This document shows positions 18,149-29,400 of a stretch of 64,000 nucleotides of DNA, in pieces. This DNA is from Rhizobium grahamii. GTDB lineage: Bacteria; Pseudomonadota; Alphaproteobacteria; Rhizobiales; Rhizobiaceae. The notes beneath the pieces are model-generated. The model made no database searches, had not been told where the DNA came from, and saw only the letters and a program-made list of their open reading frames with translations. The stretch lies in NCBI RefSeq assembly GCF_009498215.1, contig NZ_CP043499.1:124001-188000 (forward strand), written 5' to 3'. The translations under genes were made by a program, and so were the position numbers. Position 1 is the first letter of the stretch, and each line of letters opens with the position of its first letter.

Positions 18149-19624
18149 TCAATGCGGCAGAAAGCTCGATGCGTCGCTTACGATCGTGGAGCCAAGCATG
18201 TAGCCGAGTGGCCAGGCGACAAGGACGAAAACCTCGAAGATCCAGCTGTTCAGGTTATGACGGGAATTGAAGTAATAGATAAGCGGCACGGTCGGGAGGG
18301 CGTGAAGCGCGATCGCCCAGAGTGCTCCGTCGAAACCAAAGATCAGGTAGGCGAGTGGAACCAGGGTGAAGAGCAGTGCCGCCCTTGCGATATTGAGTAT
18401 GCCGAAATAACGGGGCTGGCCTATCGCTATATAGACCGGAGTCATGATGTTGAAGCGCGCCATGAACAAGGCGAACGACAGCGTCTGCAGCATCGGGCCG
18501 GCGGAAGCGTAACGGTGATCGTACAAGAGATCGATGATGGTTTGCCCGCAGGTAAAGAGGAAGCCGGCGCTGCCGATCAGGAGAAGATCGAATGGAAGCC
18601 GAAGCTTGAAGTAATTGCGCCGCAGGCCCGCCGGGTTCTCGCGCGCAAGCTTACTGAGGAGAGGGGTTCCCACGGACCCATAGAGACGTGCCCCGACGCC
18701 GTCGATCATGGAGACCAGATTAAGAGCCAGTCCATAGAGCCCGAACGTTGTGGAACTCGCCCAGTTGCCGAGCAGAATCTTGTCGCCGTTTGCGGAGAAG
18801 ATGGTGAAGAAGGACGATACCATGATCCAGCGCCCGAAGGTCAGGATCTCGAAGGCGTCCTTTTTGTTGATCCGGAAACGGTTTGGTGTCCCGGGTATCC
18901 AGCGATGGCTGAGAATGGCTGAGATCAATGACGACATCAGGTTCGAGATGACGAGCGCCCATACCGACTGTGTGAGCCAACTGAGGATGATGGCAACAAC
19001 CAGCCCGAGCGCCTGGCTGGTCAGATCGATCTTGGTAATCATCGATAGGCCGAGACTGCGGTAGCTCGAGATATATTTGGTCGATTGAAAGCCTCCGATC
19101 ACGAAGGCGAAAGACGCGCCGATGATGATGTATGGCAGGTCGGGTGTCGCGTACACCGATTGGGTGGGTACCCAGCCATGCGTCGCAAGCGAACCGATCC
19201 CAAGGGCAATCAGGATGCTGGCAAACCAGCCTATCCATCCGCGCACGATCTGGATCACCCATGCGGTGTCGAGAAAGCGCTGGTCTTCTCCTCGCGGGTT
19301 TTGAATGACCGCGGGGTGAAGGCCGATGTCAGACAGCAGGGCGACGAAGACCGATGTCATGGTGGCAACCGCGGCGATGCCGAAGAGGTCGGGCGCGAGG
19401 ATGCGCGTCAGAACAAGATTGCCGGCTATGCGAAGGATCTGGCCGGTAATATACCCCGTCATCGACCAGCTCGCGGCTGTAAGGACGAGCCTGCGAATTC
19501 CGGTCGCCGCGGGTACGACCGGTTCGGTCGCACCCGGTTCTGGTGGTGGCGCTTCAGCAGGAACTGCTTTCGGTGGCAGGTTTTCCGGAGACCCGCCAGA
19601 TCGTGTCGAGAACGCGATTGTCAT
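18149..19624 (-). CDS. Wzx-like lipopolysaccharide/oligosaccharide flippase
   Basis: A 491-residue MATE/MOP-superfamily polysaccharide transporter. The N-terminal cytoplasmic tail is Pro/Ala-rich (PPPEPGATEPVVPAATG); then about 12 to 14 membrane segments follow, beginning WSMTGYITGQILRIAGNLVL and including TRILAPDLFGIAAVATM, a typical flippase helix-2 motif. Such proteins move undecaprenyl-diphosphate-linked glycans across the inner membrane. The ATG at 19624 has a GGAG ribosome binding site; a GTG 21 bases upstream is less likely. It begins 43 bases after the PKS stop on the same strand, so both are probably cotranscribed, which links export to the assembly line. Confidence 0.88.
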   Translation of the reverse strand: MTIAFSTRSGGSPENLPPKAVPAEAPPPEPGATEPVVPAATGIRRLVLTAASWSMTGYITGQILRIAGNLVLTRILAPDLFGIAAVATMTSVFVALLSDIGLHPAVIQNPRGEDQRFLDTAWVIQIVRGWIGWFASILIALGIGSLATHGWVPTQSVYATPDLPYIIIGASFAFVIGGFQSTKYISSYRSLGLSMITKIDLTSQALGLVVAIILSWLTQSVWALVISNLMSSLISAILSHRWIPGTPNRFRINKKDAFEILTFGRWIMVSSFFTIFSANGDKILLGNWASSTTFGLYGLALNLVSMIDGVGARLYGSVGTPLLSKLARENPAGLRRNYFKLRLPFDLLLIGSAGFLFTCGQTIIDLLYDHRYASAGPMLQTLSFALFMARFNIMTPVYIAIGQPRYFGILNIARAALLFTLVPLAYLIFGFDGALWAIALHALPTVPLIYYFNSRHNLNSWIFEVFVLVAWPLGYMLGSTIVSDASSFLPH

Positions 19625-19667
19625 GGCATTGCTCCATGCAGCCACTGGAGACGGCTACGGCCCATGG

Positions 19668-22600
19668 TCATGCCGGAACCGTGACTCGCCGCCTGCGTGA
19701 CCTCACCTTCGCGCGCTCTTCCGGCTTTGTGACTGCTTCGGTAGACTGGCCATCGCGTTCCGCCAGCAACCGGCGCATCCACTCAGCGAGAACGGTCGCG
19801 TTCGGCTGCAGCACCATATTGTCGTGGTCGCCCGGGACCTCGATGATCTTCAGGTTCGGCAGATACGGCGTCCAGCCGTTGTCGGGCAGGATGATGTTGC
19901 GGTTCTCGAGGAGAATGCGTCCCCCCTTCAGACGATAATATGCCATCGGCTTCGGCCGGAAGAGCGACACATCCCCGTCGTAGTAATGCAGCTGGTAGCC
20001 GGGCAACGCACGCCGGAAGGCGAGGCCGATGCGGTCGCTGTTCAGCTGGTCCGTCGACGCCTGTTCGTTGACGACCTCGCGGTCACGACGCTTTTGGCGT
20101 CCATGCTCGACGTGGTTGCGAACCCATCTCATGAAATATGACGCCTTGTGCCGCCTGAGATCCTGCATCTTCATGGTCAGGCGGTCCTGGAAAGATATCC
20201 CCGGTTGTGTCGGCAGCGGCGTGTCGATCATCATCAGGCTATCGACTTGCTGGCCTTCGTTTCTCAGCTGGCGGGCGATCTCATAGGCAGTCAGGCCACC
20301 GCCGGAATATCCGGCGAGAAGATATGGTCCCTCCGGTTGGATAATCCGGATTTCGGCGATGTAGTCGCGAGCCATTTCCTCGAATGTCTCGTGGGGTTCC
20401 TGCCCACCATAGAGACCTCGTGCCTGAAGGCCGTAAACGGGGCGGTCCTGCCCAAGGATGAGGGCAAGATGTCGAAGATTCAGAATGTTGCCGAACATGC
20501 CCGCGCAAATGAAGAGCGGTCGCGCCTGCTTCTGTGCGCCGTGCATCATCACGAGATGGCTGAACTTCGGCTGGGCGTCTGCAGTCTCAGTCTCGCTCGT
20601 TGCCTGGCTTTCATCCGAGGTATCGGGAATGAGGACAGCGCATTTGGCGATCGTCGGCGCTTCGAACAGGACCGAGATCGGGAAATCCACGTCGTAACGC
20701 TTCTTGATCATTCGGAAGAGGCGCACAGCGATCAGCGAATGGCCTCCGAGGTCGAAGAAGTTATCGTGAATGCCGACCTTGGCGACACCCAGCAGTTCCT
20801 GCCAGAAGCCGGCGATGGTTGCCTCCACCGCGTTGCGAGGCTCGACGAAGTCGGTATCCAGATTCGGGCGGTCGAAGGCTTCGGCCGTCTGGGTTTCGGT
20901 ATCGGCGGTCCGCTCGGTTGCAAACTTGCGCAAGGCCTCGAGGTCCATCGATGTGACGATCGGCTGCGCCTCTGCGCTTCCCATGGCGCGCATCAGCAGG
21001 TCGAACCCTTCGCTCTTCGAAATGCCGTTTCGAACCTGGGCAGCGAAGCGGGCGCGAGCGGGAGACATCGTTTCAGCCGGTCGGGTCGCCGCCGCGGCCG
21101 AAGGTTCCGGATGTCCGACCTCCGCACCGTCGAAGCTCAGGTCATCGGCAAGGCGTTTCATCAGGAAGCGCTCGATATCGATCAGGACCCGCCCGTCGGG
21201 ATCGACAATGGTGATGTCGAACGCGGCATAGGCGTCGCCAAAATCGGAACTGTCTGCAAGCCTGACCCAGCTGACGACCTTCTCGGGCAACGGCGCGTAA
21301 ACGTCGAGCAGGCCATATTCAAGCGGTGCCCACAGGACGGCCTTCGAGCCGTAGGATTGAGCCAGTTCGATAGCAAAGCCGGTTGCTATGTCGAGGAGAG
21401 CCGGGTGCGCCATGAAGCCGCTGGCGACATCGCTGCGCCCTTCGCTCGTCAGCTCGAGCTCTGCCAAAGCTTCGTCGTGACCTGAGGCAACCGACTTGAG
21501 CACGCCCCATCTCTTGCCGAAGCGGATGTGGTCTTCTTGCGCGGCGCGCAACGACTGGCCGTCCAACGACACGCGTGCTTCTCCGCAGCGCGAACGGATG
21601 GCGTCGATATCGAGAACCTGATCGTCCTTATCGCCAGCGGGTACCAGTTGACCTTCGGCGTGCAGTTCGAAAATAGGCGAGGCAAGATCGGCCGGCGCAG
21701 AGGTGACGAGTATCCGATGACCGCCTGCCGTTGTCTCCAACCTTGCGCGGACGACGCGACGCGTTCCTGCCGGAATGGTCAGTGGTCGGATGAACTGGAT
21801 ATCTTCAAAGGTTGCGTTTGGCGCGAATTCATACTCGCGCACCACCTGCAGCATCATTTCAATGAAGCCGGTTCCGGGCAGTACCGGCAGTCCGGAGACA
21901 AGCCGGTGCTCGTCGAACATCCAGTGGTTGTCGCCGAAGGTCGCTTCGAGCCACGGCGCGCCGGCTCCATCTTCCACCCAGCGCTCGAAGATCGGGCCGA
22001 AAGCGGGCCCGGCGACCGGCGCGATGGCATCCTGCTGCGCAACGTCCAAGGCACGGGCGGCAAGGCCTATGTCGGACCAGACGCCCCAATGCAGGGCGAT
22101 CGTCTTGCGATCCTTCCGACTTGCTGCACCCTCAGCCACTGCGTTGAGATAGGCATTGGCCGCGACATAGTCGGCCTGGCCAGCCGGCGCCGTATCGGTA
22201 CTGGTCGAAGAAAACATCACGAAGAAATCCAGCGGTACGTCCGCAAGAACCTCATTCAATACGGCCGTACCGAGCGTCTTGGGGGCCAGAACAGTATCGA
22301 TCCGTTCCTGCGTCTTCATCTGCATCAGGTCATCGTCGACGAGGCCGGCAGTGTGGAATACGCCGTTAAGAGCGCCGAATTTCAATGTGGCCTGTGCCAC
22401 GACATCGCGCATGGCATTCGGATTGCTGACATCCGCCGAGAGGTAGAGGACTTCAGCCCCCAGGTTCTCAAGATTCCGGATTGCCGAGATCGCGCGCCTG
22501 ACCGGGTCGTGAGGGTGAAGCCGCGCATACGTATCCCATTCCGCGCGTGCCGGCAGACGGGTACGGCCAACCAATACCAGCTTGGCGCTCCAACTGAGAG

Positions 22601-25600
22601 CCAGCCCGCGCGCCATCTCGAGCGCAAGCTCGCCGAGGCCGCCCGTCAGCATATAGACGCCGCCACGGCGCAGCATTGCCTCGCCGGCTGCCGCGTCGGT
22701 GAGCGGAAGCTTGCTGTAGACCCTGCTCCAGCGCGTGCCGTTGCGATAGGCAACGATCTCGTTGGCAGGTTCTGCGAGAAGGTCTTCCCACAGCAGATCG
22801 ATCAGCCCGTTATTGGGTGTGAGTGCAGCTTTGTTGCGTAGCCGCCAGTCGAAGGTCGCTGATGTTTTCTGCGTGCTGACGCGCGGCAGGTCGATTGCCT
22901 TGACGCTCGTTCCGGCCATTTCCTTCGGCAGAACCAGGGCAGGCCCAAGCACGGTACTCTTTTCGGGGTAAGGTACCGGCTCGCCGGCCACCCTTTGCAT
23001 CCCGTCCGTAAGAACGATCACGTTTGGCCGCGAGGCGTCATCGAGCTCGCCCAGGGACTGGGCCAGATAGAGCAGGCTGTAGAAACCGCATTCCTGGTTG
23101 CGGTGGAAGAAGTTTGACCCGGGCCGGAACGTCTCGTCCTTGGTCACCAACCACATGTGAAGAACGTCGGTCGGGGCCGCGCCGTCGGCCGCAAGGCCCC
23201 TGAGCATCGCCAGATAGCCGGACTTGCCGAGTTCCGGGCAAAGCACATATTCGTCGGCGCTGCGACGCAGGAAGGCGTCACCGAGCGATACGGTGACAAC
23301 CCGGTGCCCGATAGACCGCAGCTTGGCTGAAAGAGTGTGGCCCAAACCTGTGTCGTCGAGGAACACAAGCCAGGTGCGCGCGCGACTTTCGCTGCCGGCG
23401 ATGTAGTTGGCGAGCGACTTTTTCCAGGCCGGCTTGTAGCCCCAGTCGGCGATGTCGGGGATTCTGGCCGGAACGTTGTCTTCTGTGACCGGGCCCAAAC
23501 GGCTTTCGTTGCGTTCGACGAAGTAGCGTTGGTGCTGGAAAGCATAGGTCGGCAACGTCACGCGCTTGGGCGAGGTGCCCTCCCACAGCTGCTCGAGATC
23601 GACGGGAAGCCCGGTTGCCCATGCGCGGCCGAACGCTGCCGTGACATGCATCCGGTCGTCCCAGCGGTCATCGACATGCGGAAGGCTGTTGACTACGCGG
23701 TTGGGCTCGATCGTGCCCTGCTGTTTGATCAGCGAAGAGAGCGTACGGCCAGGCCCGAGATCGACGTAGACCCGTCCGCGATCCGCAGCCAACAACGAGA
23801 TTCCTTCGGCAAACAGGACCGTGGAGCGCAGATGACTGACCCAATATTCGGGATCGGTCGCCTCCATTTCACTCAGCCAATCACCGGTGCGGTTGGAAAC
23901 GATCGGGATGCCTGCGGGACGAAGCTTGATCGACTGCAGGAAGGCGCGGAAGCGGGGCAGAATGGCATCGAGCATGCGCGAGTGCGCGGCAATGTCGATC
24001 GGAACGCGCTTGCAATCGATACCCTGGGCAGAAAGCGTCTTCTGAAATGCATCCAGTCCCTCGTTGCGGCCGGATACCACGCAGAGCTCGGGGGCGTTGA
24101 TCGAGGCCACGTCGAGATCGGCCGGCAGCATGGAACGCAACCTGACGGCATCGAGCGAGACGCTGAGCATGCCGCCGGGTTCGACGCTGTCGAAAAGCTC
24201 GCCGCGCAGCCGGACCAGCTTGACGGCATCCGAGAAGCTGAAGACACCCGCAATGCAGGCAGCCGCGTTCTCGCCCATGGAGTGGCCGATCATCGCCGCA
24301 GGACGAACGCCGCGCCGCATCCACAAGCGGGCCATCGCCACTTCCACGATCAGGATCGCAGGCAGTTGCAAAGACGGCCGCAGGAAAAGCTTGGACGCCG
24401 TGCCATGATCTTCCGCCGTGGCAAACCACACAGAACGGATGTCGTCGGCAGCAGCTTTCGGCAGGTAGGAGAGGCCTTCGTCGACGCTCGCACGGAAGTG
24501 CGCATCGCCGCGATAGAGATCGGCGGCCATCCCGGGGTGCTGAACGCCGCCGCCGGAGAAGAGGAAGGTCGCCTGAGGGCTGGTACCGACCGGAGAATGG
24601 ATGAAAGCTCGCCCGCCTTCGATATTGGACAGGGCGGCGATCGCATCTTCCCGGCCGGATACCGACAGAATGAGACGATGCTCGAAGTGCTTGCGCGCTG
24701 TCAGCAGCGTGTGTCCGACGTCAGCAAGAGAGAGCGTCGGGTCCTGCGAGATTGCCGTCGCGAGCTTTTCTGCAGCGGCTCCCAGGCCCTTCTTCTGCCG
24801 GGACGACAACAGCAGGAGCAATGGCTGCGCAGCCGCCGCTTGCTTGTCTGTTCCGCCGAGGCGGCGCGGCGCTTCCTGCAGAATGGCGTGGGCATTGGTG
24901 CCGCCGACGCCGAGTGAATTGATGGCCGCGCGGCGTGGTGTCTCCTGTTCTGGCCAGTCGACAAGACGGTCGGCTACGACAAACGGCGTCTTGTCGAGTT
25001 CAAGAGCCTCGTTCTGTCGCTCGAAGCCGACGGTCGGCGGGATCTCGCCGTGCTTCAAGGCGAGCGCTGCCTTGATAAGCCCGACAACACCTGCGGCGGT
25101 ATCGAGATGTCCGATGTTCGATTTGACGGAACCGATATGGCAGAAGCCCGTGCGCGCCGAGCTTTGGCGGAATGCCTCGGTCAACGCCTTGATTTCGATC
25201 GGATCGCCGAGCGGCGTGCCGGTCCCATGGCATTCAACGTACTGTACAGAGTCCGCGGAAATGCCGGCAAGTCCCTGTGCCTCGATGATCGCTTCCGCCT
25301 GGCCGGTCACGCTCGGCGCGAGATAACTCGCCTTGCTGGCCCCGTCATTGTTGACGGCTGTTGCCTTGATGATGGCATGGATGACGTCGTTGTCGCGGAT
25401 GGCGTCCGTCGCTCTGCGCAGGGCCACGACGCCGGCACCGCTTCCAAAGACCGTGCCGGCGGCACGATGATCGAATGGACGGCAATGTCCGTCCGGAGAC
25501 AGGATTTCGCCCTGTTGATAGAGATAGCCGCGCCGATGCGGGAACTCGATGGTCACGCCACCGGCCAACGCTGCATCGCATTCGCCGTTCAACAGACTTT

Positions 25601-26186
25601 GGCAAGCGTAATGGATGGCAACGAGCGAGGTCGAGCAGGCTGTCTGGATATTGACGCTCGGCCCATGCAGGTTCAGCGAGAACGACGTCCGCGTGGCGAG
25701 GAAGTCCTTGTCGTTGCCGGTATGGCGCAGCAGGAACATGCCGACCTGGTCGACGAGCTGGCGATTGCTGCAGACATTGAAATAAAAATAGCTGCCCATG
25801 CCGCAGCCGGCAAAGACACCGACCGGCCCTTCGGATTTGTCCGGATTGATGCCGGCGTCTTCAAGGGCTTCCCAGGCGCATTCAAGGAAGTGGCGGTGCT
25901 GCGGATCCATCACCGCTGCTTCCTTCGGGCTGAGGCCGAAGAATTCCGCGTCGAACATTTCCATGTCCGGCAAGTCGGCGGTGCGCCGAACGTAGTTCTT
26001 GGAATGAATGCGGTCGGGCTTTTCGCCGGCCTGCGCAAGCTCCTCCGCGGAAACATCGCGGATCGACTCTACGCCTTGCCGGAGGTTCGACCAGAAATCG
26101 TTGATATTGCGCGCACCCGGCACCCTCAGTGCCATGCCCACGATGGCAATGTCGTTGCTACCGACGTCTCCGAATTTATCCAACAT
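19668..26186 (-). CDS. Type I polyketide synthase, one module: KS-AT-KR-DH-ACP-TE
   Basis: A 2172-residue modular PKS. KS at about 12-440 with Cys184, His320 and His360. AT at about 540-840 with Ser636 (GHSMGE) and IAAHS at 732-736, leaving malonyl versus other extender unit open. A structural KR subdomain lies at about 915-1160 and an active KR at about 1177-1375 (TGGLGE, Ser1326/1327, Tyr1340, Asn1344). A double hot-dog DH follows at about 1411-1680 with His1427 and Asp1599. ACP at about 1785-1855 has Ser1817 (LGGHSL). The thioesterase at about 1885-2150 has Ser1961 (GYSGGG) and His2121. The DH follows the KR, the reverse of the canonical order. There is no loading module, so an acyl starter must come from elsewhere, plausibly the NRPS read from the same divergent promoter region. 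Confidence 0.95.
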   Translation of the reverse strand: MLDKFGDVGSNDIAIVGMALRVPGARNINDFWSNLRQGVESIRDVSAEELAQAGEKPDRIHSKNYVRRTADLPDMEMFDAEFFGLSPKEAAVMDPQHRHFLECAWEALEDAGINPDKSEGPVGVFAGCGMGSYFYFNVCSNRQLVDQVGMFLLRHTGNDKDFLATRTSFSLNLHGPSVNIQTACSTSLVAIHYACQSLLNGECDAALAGGVTIEFPHRRGYLYQQGEILSPDGHCRPFDHRAAGTVFGSGAGVVALRRATDAIRDNDVIHAIIKATAVNNDGASKASYLAPSVTGQAEAIIEAQGLAGISADSVQYVECHGTGTPLGDPIEIKALTEAFRQSSARTGFCHIGSVKSNIGHLDTAAGVVGLIKAALALKHGEIPPTVGFERQNEALELDKTPFVVADRLVDWPEQETPRRAAINSLGVGGTNAHAILQEAPRRLGGTDKQAAAAQPLLLLLSSRQKKGLGAAAEKLATAISQDPTLSLADVGHTLLTARKHFEHRLILSVSGREDAIAALSNIEGGRAFIHSPVGTSPQATFLFSGGGVQHPGMAADLYRGDAHFRASVDEGLSYLPKAAADDIRSVWFATAEDHGTASKLFLRPSLQLPAILIVEVAMARLWMRRGVRPAAMIGHSMGENAAACIAGVFSFSDAVKLVRLRGELFDSVEPGGMLSVSLDAVRLRSMLPADLDVASINAPELCVVSGRNEGLDAFQKTLSAQGIDCKRVPIDIAAHSRMLDAILPRFRAFLQSIKLRPAGIPIVSNRTGDWLSEMEATDPEYWVSHLRSTVLFAEGISLLAADRGRVYVDLGPGRTLSSLIKQQGTIEPNRVVNSLPHVDDRWDDRMHVTAAFGRAWATGLPVDLEQLWEGTSPKRVTLPTYAFQHQRYFVERNESRLGPVTEDNVPARIPDIADWGYKPAWKKSLANYIAGSESRARTWLVFLDDTGLGHTLSAKLRSIGHRVVTVSLGDAFLRRSADEYVLCPELGKSGYLAMLRGLAADGAAPTDVLHMWLVTKDETFRPGSNFFHRNQECGFYSLLYLAQSLGELDDASRPNVIVLTDGMQRVAGEPVPYPEKSTVLGPALVLPKEMAGTSVKAIDLPRVSTQKTSATFDWRLRNKAALTPNNGLIDLLWEDLLAEPANEIVAYRNGTRWSRVYSKLPLTDAAAGEAMLRRGGVYMLTGGLGELALEMARGLALSWSAKLVLVGRTRLPARAEWDTYARLHPHDPVRRAISAIRNLENLGAEVLYLSADVSNPNAMRDVVAQATLKFGALNGVFHTAGLVDDDLMQMKTQERIDTVLAPKTLGTAVLNEVLADVPLDFFVMFSSTSTDTAPAGQADYVAANAYLNAVAEGAASRKDRKTIALHWGVWSDIGLAARALDVAQQDAIAPVAGPAFGPIFERWVEDGAGAPWLEATFGDNHWMFDEHRLVSGLPVLPGTGFIEMMLQVVREYEFAPNATFEDIQFIRPLTIPAGTRRVVRARLETTAGGHRILVTSAPADLASPIFELHAEGQLVPAGDKDDQVLDIDAIRSRCGEARVSLDGQSLRAAQEDHIRFGKRWGVLKSVASGHDEALAELELTSEGRSDVASGFMAHPALLDIATGFAIELAQSYGSKAVLWAPLEYGLLDVYAPLPEKVVSWVRLADSSDFGDAYAAFDITIVDPDGRVLIDIERFLMKRLADDLSFDGAEVGHPEPSAAAATRPAETMSPARARFAAQVRNGISKSEGFDLLMRAMGSAEAQPIVTSMDLEALRKFATERTADTETQTAEAFDRPNLDTDFVEPRNAVEATIAGFWQELLGVAKVGIHDNFFDLGGHSLIAVRLFRMIKKRYDVDFPISVLFEAPTIAKCAVLIPDTSDESQATSETETADAQPKFSHLVMMHGAQKQARPLFICAGMFGNILNLRHLALILGQDRPVYGLQARGLYGGQEPHETFEEMARDYIAEIRIIQPEGPYLLAGYSGGGLTAYEIARQLRNEGQQVDSLMMIDTPLPTQPGISFQDRLTMKMQDLRRHKASYFMRWVRNHVEHGRQKRRDREVVNEQASTDQLNSDRIGLAFRRALPGYQLHYYDGDVSLFRPKPMAYYRLKGGRILLENRNIILPDNGWTPYLPNLKIIEVPGDHDNMVLQPNATVLAEWMRRLLAERDGQSTEAVTKPEERAKVRSRRRRVTVPA

Positions 26187-26492
26187 CTCGAACCAATCTG
26201 TTACTAATCGAAATGCTCGTCACGGCCGACGGCCGTTCCGCCGTTTTTGCGCGCAGCAGTGCGCACGCTGTCGGGATTTATTGTGCCCACCCAGGTATCT
26301 CAGCTCAATTACGTCTTTAGGGTATTGCTCGCCTCTGATCGTACAAAGAAAGAGTAGATTGATCGCTGAAATGTGCGAAGCAATACTTTCTGCAGCGGCG
26401 CAATATTTACGGCTTCACTAAAACTGTTGCTCGAATTGAGCCGCCACCGGCGTCCAAGCATTGTTTGTGTTCATAGTAAAAGTGAGAGGGCC
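26187..26492. promoter_or_regulatory. Divergent promoter region between PKS and NRPS genes
   Basis: This 306-base non-coding stretch is less GC-rich than its flanks and must hold both divergent promoters. It contains an interrupted inverted repeat, GTATTGCT at 26322-26329 and AGCAATAC at 26379-26386 (extendable with a one-base bulge to GTATTGCTCGC), a candidate regulator site or leader hairpin. A clear ribosome binding site (GAGAGGG) precedes the NRPS ATG at 26493; the PKS start has only a weak one. Confidence 0.5.
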
Positions 26493-29400
26493 ATGGCCAA
26501 TTTCAAGTGTATTTTGATTGGGGATGGATTGTTACTCGCGCAATGTGGGGAAATTCTTGCCAATGCCGGCCACGAAATACTGGCGGTCGTCACGGCAAAC
26601 CCTGCGGTTCGCAACTGGGCAAGCACCCGGGCCATGCCTGTTGTCGATCATGACAAGGACTACGACGCGCGCGTGGCCGACCTCGACTTCGATTGGCTCT
26701 TCAGTATCAGCAACCTCAAGATTGTTCCTGAAGCCGCATGGCGCCGCGCCAAGGCCGGTGCCGTCAACTTCCACGACGGCCCGCTTCCGGCCTATGCCGG
26801 TCTCAACACGCCGTCATGGGCGATCATGGCCGGCGAAACGCGCCATGCCGTGACGTGGCACGAAATTACCGCCGGTATCGACGAAGGCGCGATCTACGCC
26901 CAGGAGTTCTTCGATCTGGCTGAAGACGAGACGGCGCTGTCTCTCAATGCCAAGTGCTTCGAAGCGGGCATGACAGCCTTCCAGGGCTTGGTTCGTGATA
27001 TCGAGACGGCTGCTCTCCGACCGGTTCCGCAGGATTTCTCTACACGGATATATTATGGCCGTGAAAAACGGCCCCACGCGGCCGGCACGCTCTCGTTCAA
27101 TCGCCCCGCTGCCGACCTCGATCGGCTTGTTCGTGCGCTCGATTTCGGTGCCGATCGCGACAATACGCTGGTGACCGCAAAGGTTCGCGCCGCAGGGCGC
27201 CTGCTTTCGGTTGCGCGTCTCGAGGTTCTCGATACGCCCGTTCTGGATGCGCCTGGCACCGTAATTTCATGTGACGCGATAAGCGCGGTCATTGCTGCCG
27301 CCGACAGGGCGGTGCGCATTGAATTCGCCGATGAGGATCTGGATCTTCGTGTGCTCCTCTGGAGCGGGATGGTGCTCGAAGAACTGGATGCCGCATTTGC
27401 GTCGACGTTGTCGCACGCTGTCGAGACCGCCGCTCGTCACGAGAACTGGTTCCGCAAAGCGATCGCATCCGCCGTCGATGTCACCCTGCCGCAGATCAGC
27501 GGTTATATGCCGGCGCGTGCCACTGCGGCCGCCAGCCTTGATCTTGCGCTGCCGGAGCAGCTGACTTCTACACGCGCTGCCGCGATCGTCTCAGCGTTCA
27601 TCGGCCGTCTTTCGAAGCGCGAGGAGTTCAGCCTGGCATTCGTCGACGATGGAGTTCGAGCCCTTTGCGATAGCTTTGCAGGTTACTTCGCCGACGCCGT
27701 CCCGGTTACCGTTTCGGCATCTGCGACGGTTTCCAAGTCGGAATTCATCGACGGTATTGAGGATGCCGTCAAGCAGGTGTCGCGCCGTGGTGCCTACTCC
27801 CTCGATCTGACGCGGCGCTATCCGGGTTTGAAGCGCCCATCTCTGACATTCGGCATCGACCTCTCCAGCCAACCGTCGCCCACGGGGATTGATGGATGCG
27901 CCCTGACGTTTGCCGTTGGCGAAGGCAACGCGCGGTTAATCTACGACCAAAACCGCATCGGCTATGACCAGGCTCGCCAGCTGGCAGATCGCTTCGCGGT
28001 ATTCGCCGCCGCGTTTGACAACGCGCGCAACCTCGCCGAACTGCCGATCATGTCGGAGCAGGAGCGTCACGAGGTTCTGTTCGGATGGAACGACACTACG
28101 CGTCCTTATGATCGCGACGCCTGCGTGCATGACCTTATCGAGAGACAGGTGCGTCTGACTCCAAATGCCGTGGCCCTTGCATTCCAATCACACAGCCTGA
28201 CCTATGCTGAGATGGATCGCTGGGCCGAGGCCGTCGCCGCGGTTCTTGTTGCTGAGGGTGTTGGACCGGATGTTCTGGTCGGTCTCCACATGCCGCGTTC
28301 GGTGGAACTGGTCGTTGCTGCCTATGCCATTCACAAGGCAGGCGGCGCCTATGTTCCGCTCGATCCGGCCTTTCCCGCCGAGCGCCTCGCCTACATGGTT
28401 CGCGATAGCGGCGTGAAGCTCGTGATTGGTCTTCGGGGTGCCGTCAACGACACCCTGCTGCAGGATTGCCGCGTTCTCTTTATCGAGGACATAGCGCCGG
28501 CAAGCCCAGCGGAGGTGGTCCGGGATCGCAAGGTTCGACCGGAAAATCTCGCCTACGTCATCTACACGTCGGGTTCGACCGGAAACCCGAAGGGGGTGAT
28601 GGTCGAACACGGAAACGTCGTGAATTTCTTTGCCGGAATGGATGATCGCATATCCTGCGACAGCGAACGGCAGAACGTCTGGCTTGCCGTGACCAGCCTC
28701 TCGTTCGATATCTCGGTGCTGGAGCTCTTCTGGACATTGTCCCGAGGCTTCAAGGTCGTTATTCACGCCAGCGAAGTCAGTGCCGGCAAAAAGACCGGTC
28801 GCGCCGCGAAATCGTCCAAGGCATTGGACTTCGGCCTGTTTTATTGGGGCAACGACAGCGGTTCCCAGGCCGGCAAGTATGATCTGCTTCTGCGCGGCGC
28901 AAAGTTCGCGGACCAGCATGGCTTCCAGGCTGTCTGGACGCCGGAGCGGCATTTCCACGCGTTCGGTGGGCCTTATCCGAACCCCGCCGTCACCGGCGCT
29001 GCGGTTGCCGCCGTAACCGAAAATGTCTCGATCCGCGCCGGTAGCTGCGTTCTGCCGTTGCACCATCCGCTACGCGTGGCGGAGGAGTGGGCTGTCGTCG
29101 ACAATCTGAGCGGTGGCCGCGTTGCTGTCGCCTTCGCTTCCGGCTGGATGCCGGAGGATTTCGTTCTCCGGCCGGAGAACGCGCCGCCGCGCAACAAGGC
29201 GAGCATGGTCAACGACATCGAGGTCGTGCGGAAGCTGTGGCGCGGGGAGAGTGTCGAATACTCGTTCGGCTCCGGCTCGGCTGCCGTTCTCACGCAGCCG
29301 CGACCGGTTCAGAAAGAGCTGCCCGTCTGGTTGACGACAGCCGGCAATCCCGACACCTACCGGGAGGCGGCGCGTCTTGGAGCCAACGTGCTGACGCACC

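Noticed and set aside
20148..26207. Several long plus-strand reading frames opposite the PKS gene (20148-21485, 21528-22841, 23337-24917, 25050-26207)
   Set aside because: All fall within the PKS gene, whose domains are continuous across them; they are by-products of codon bias.
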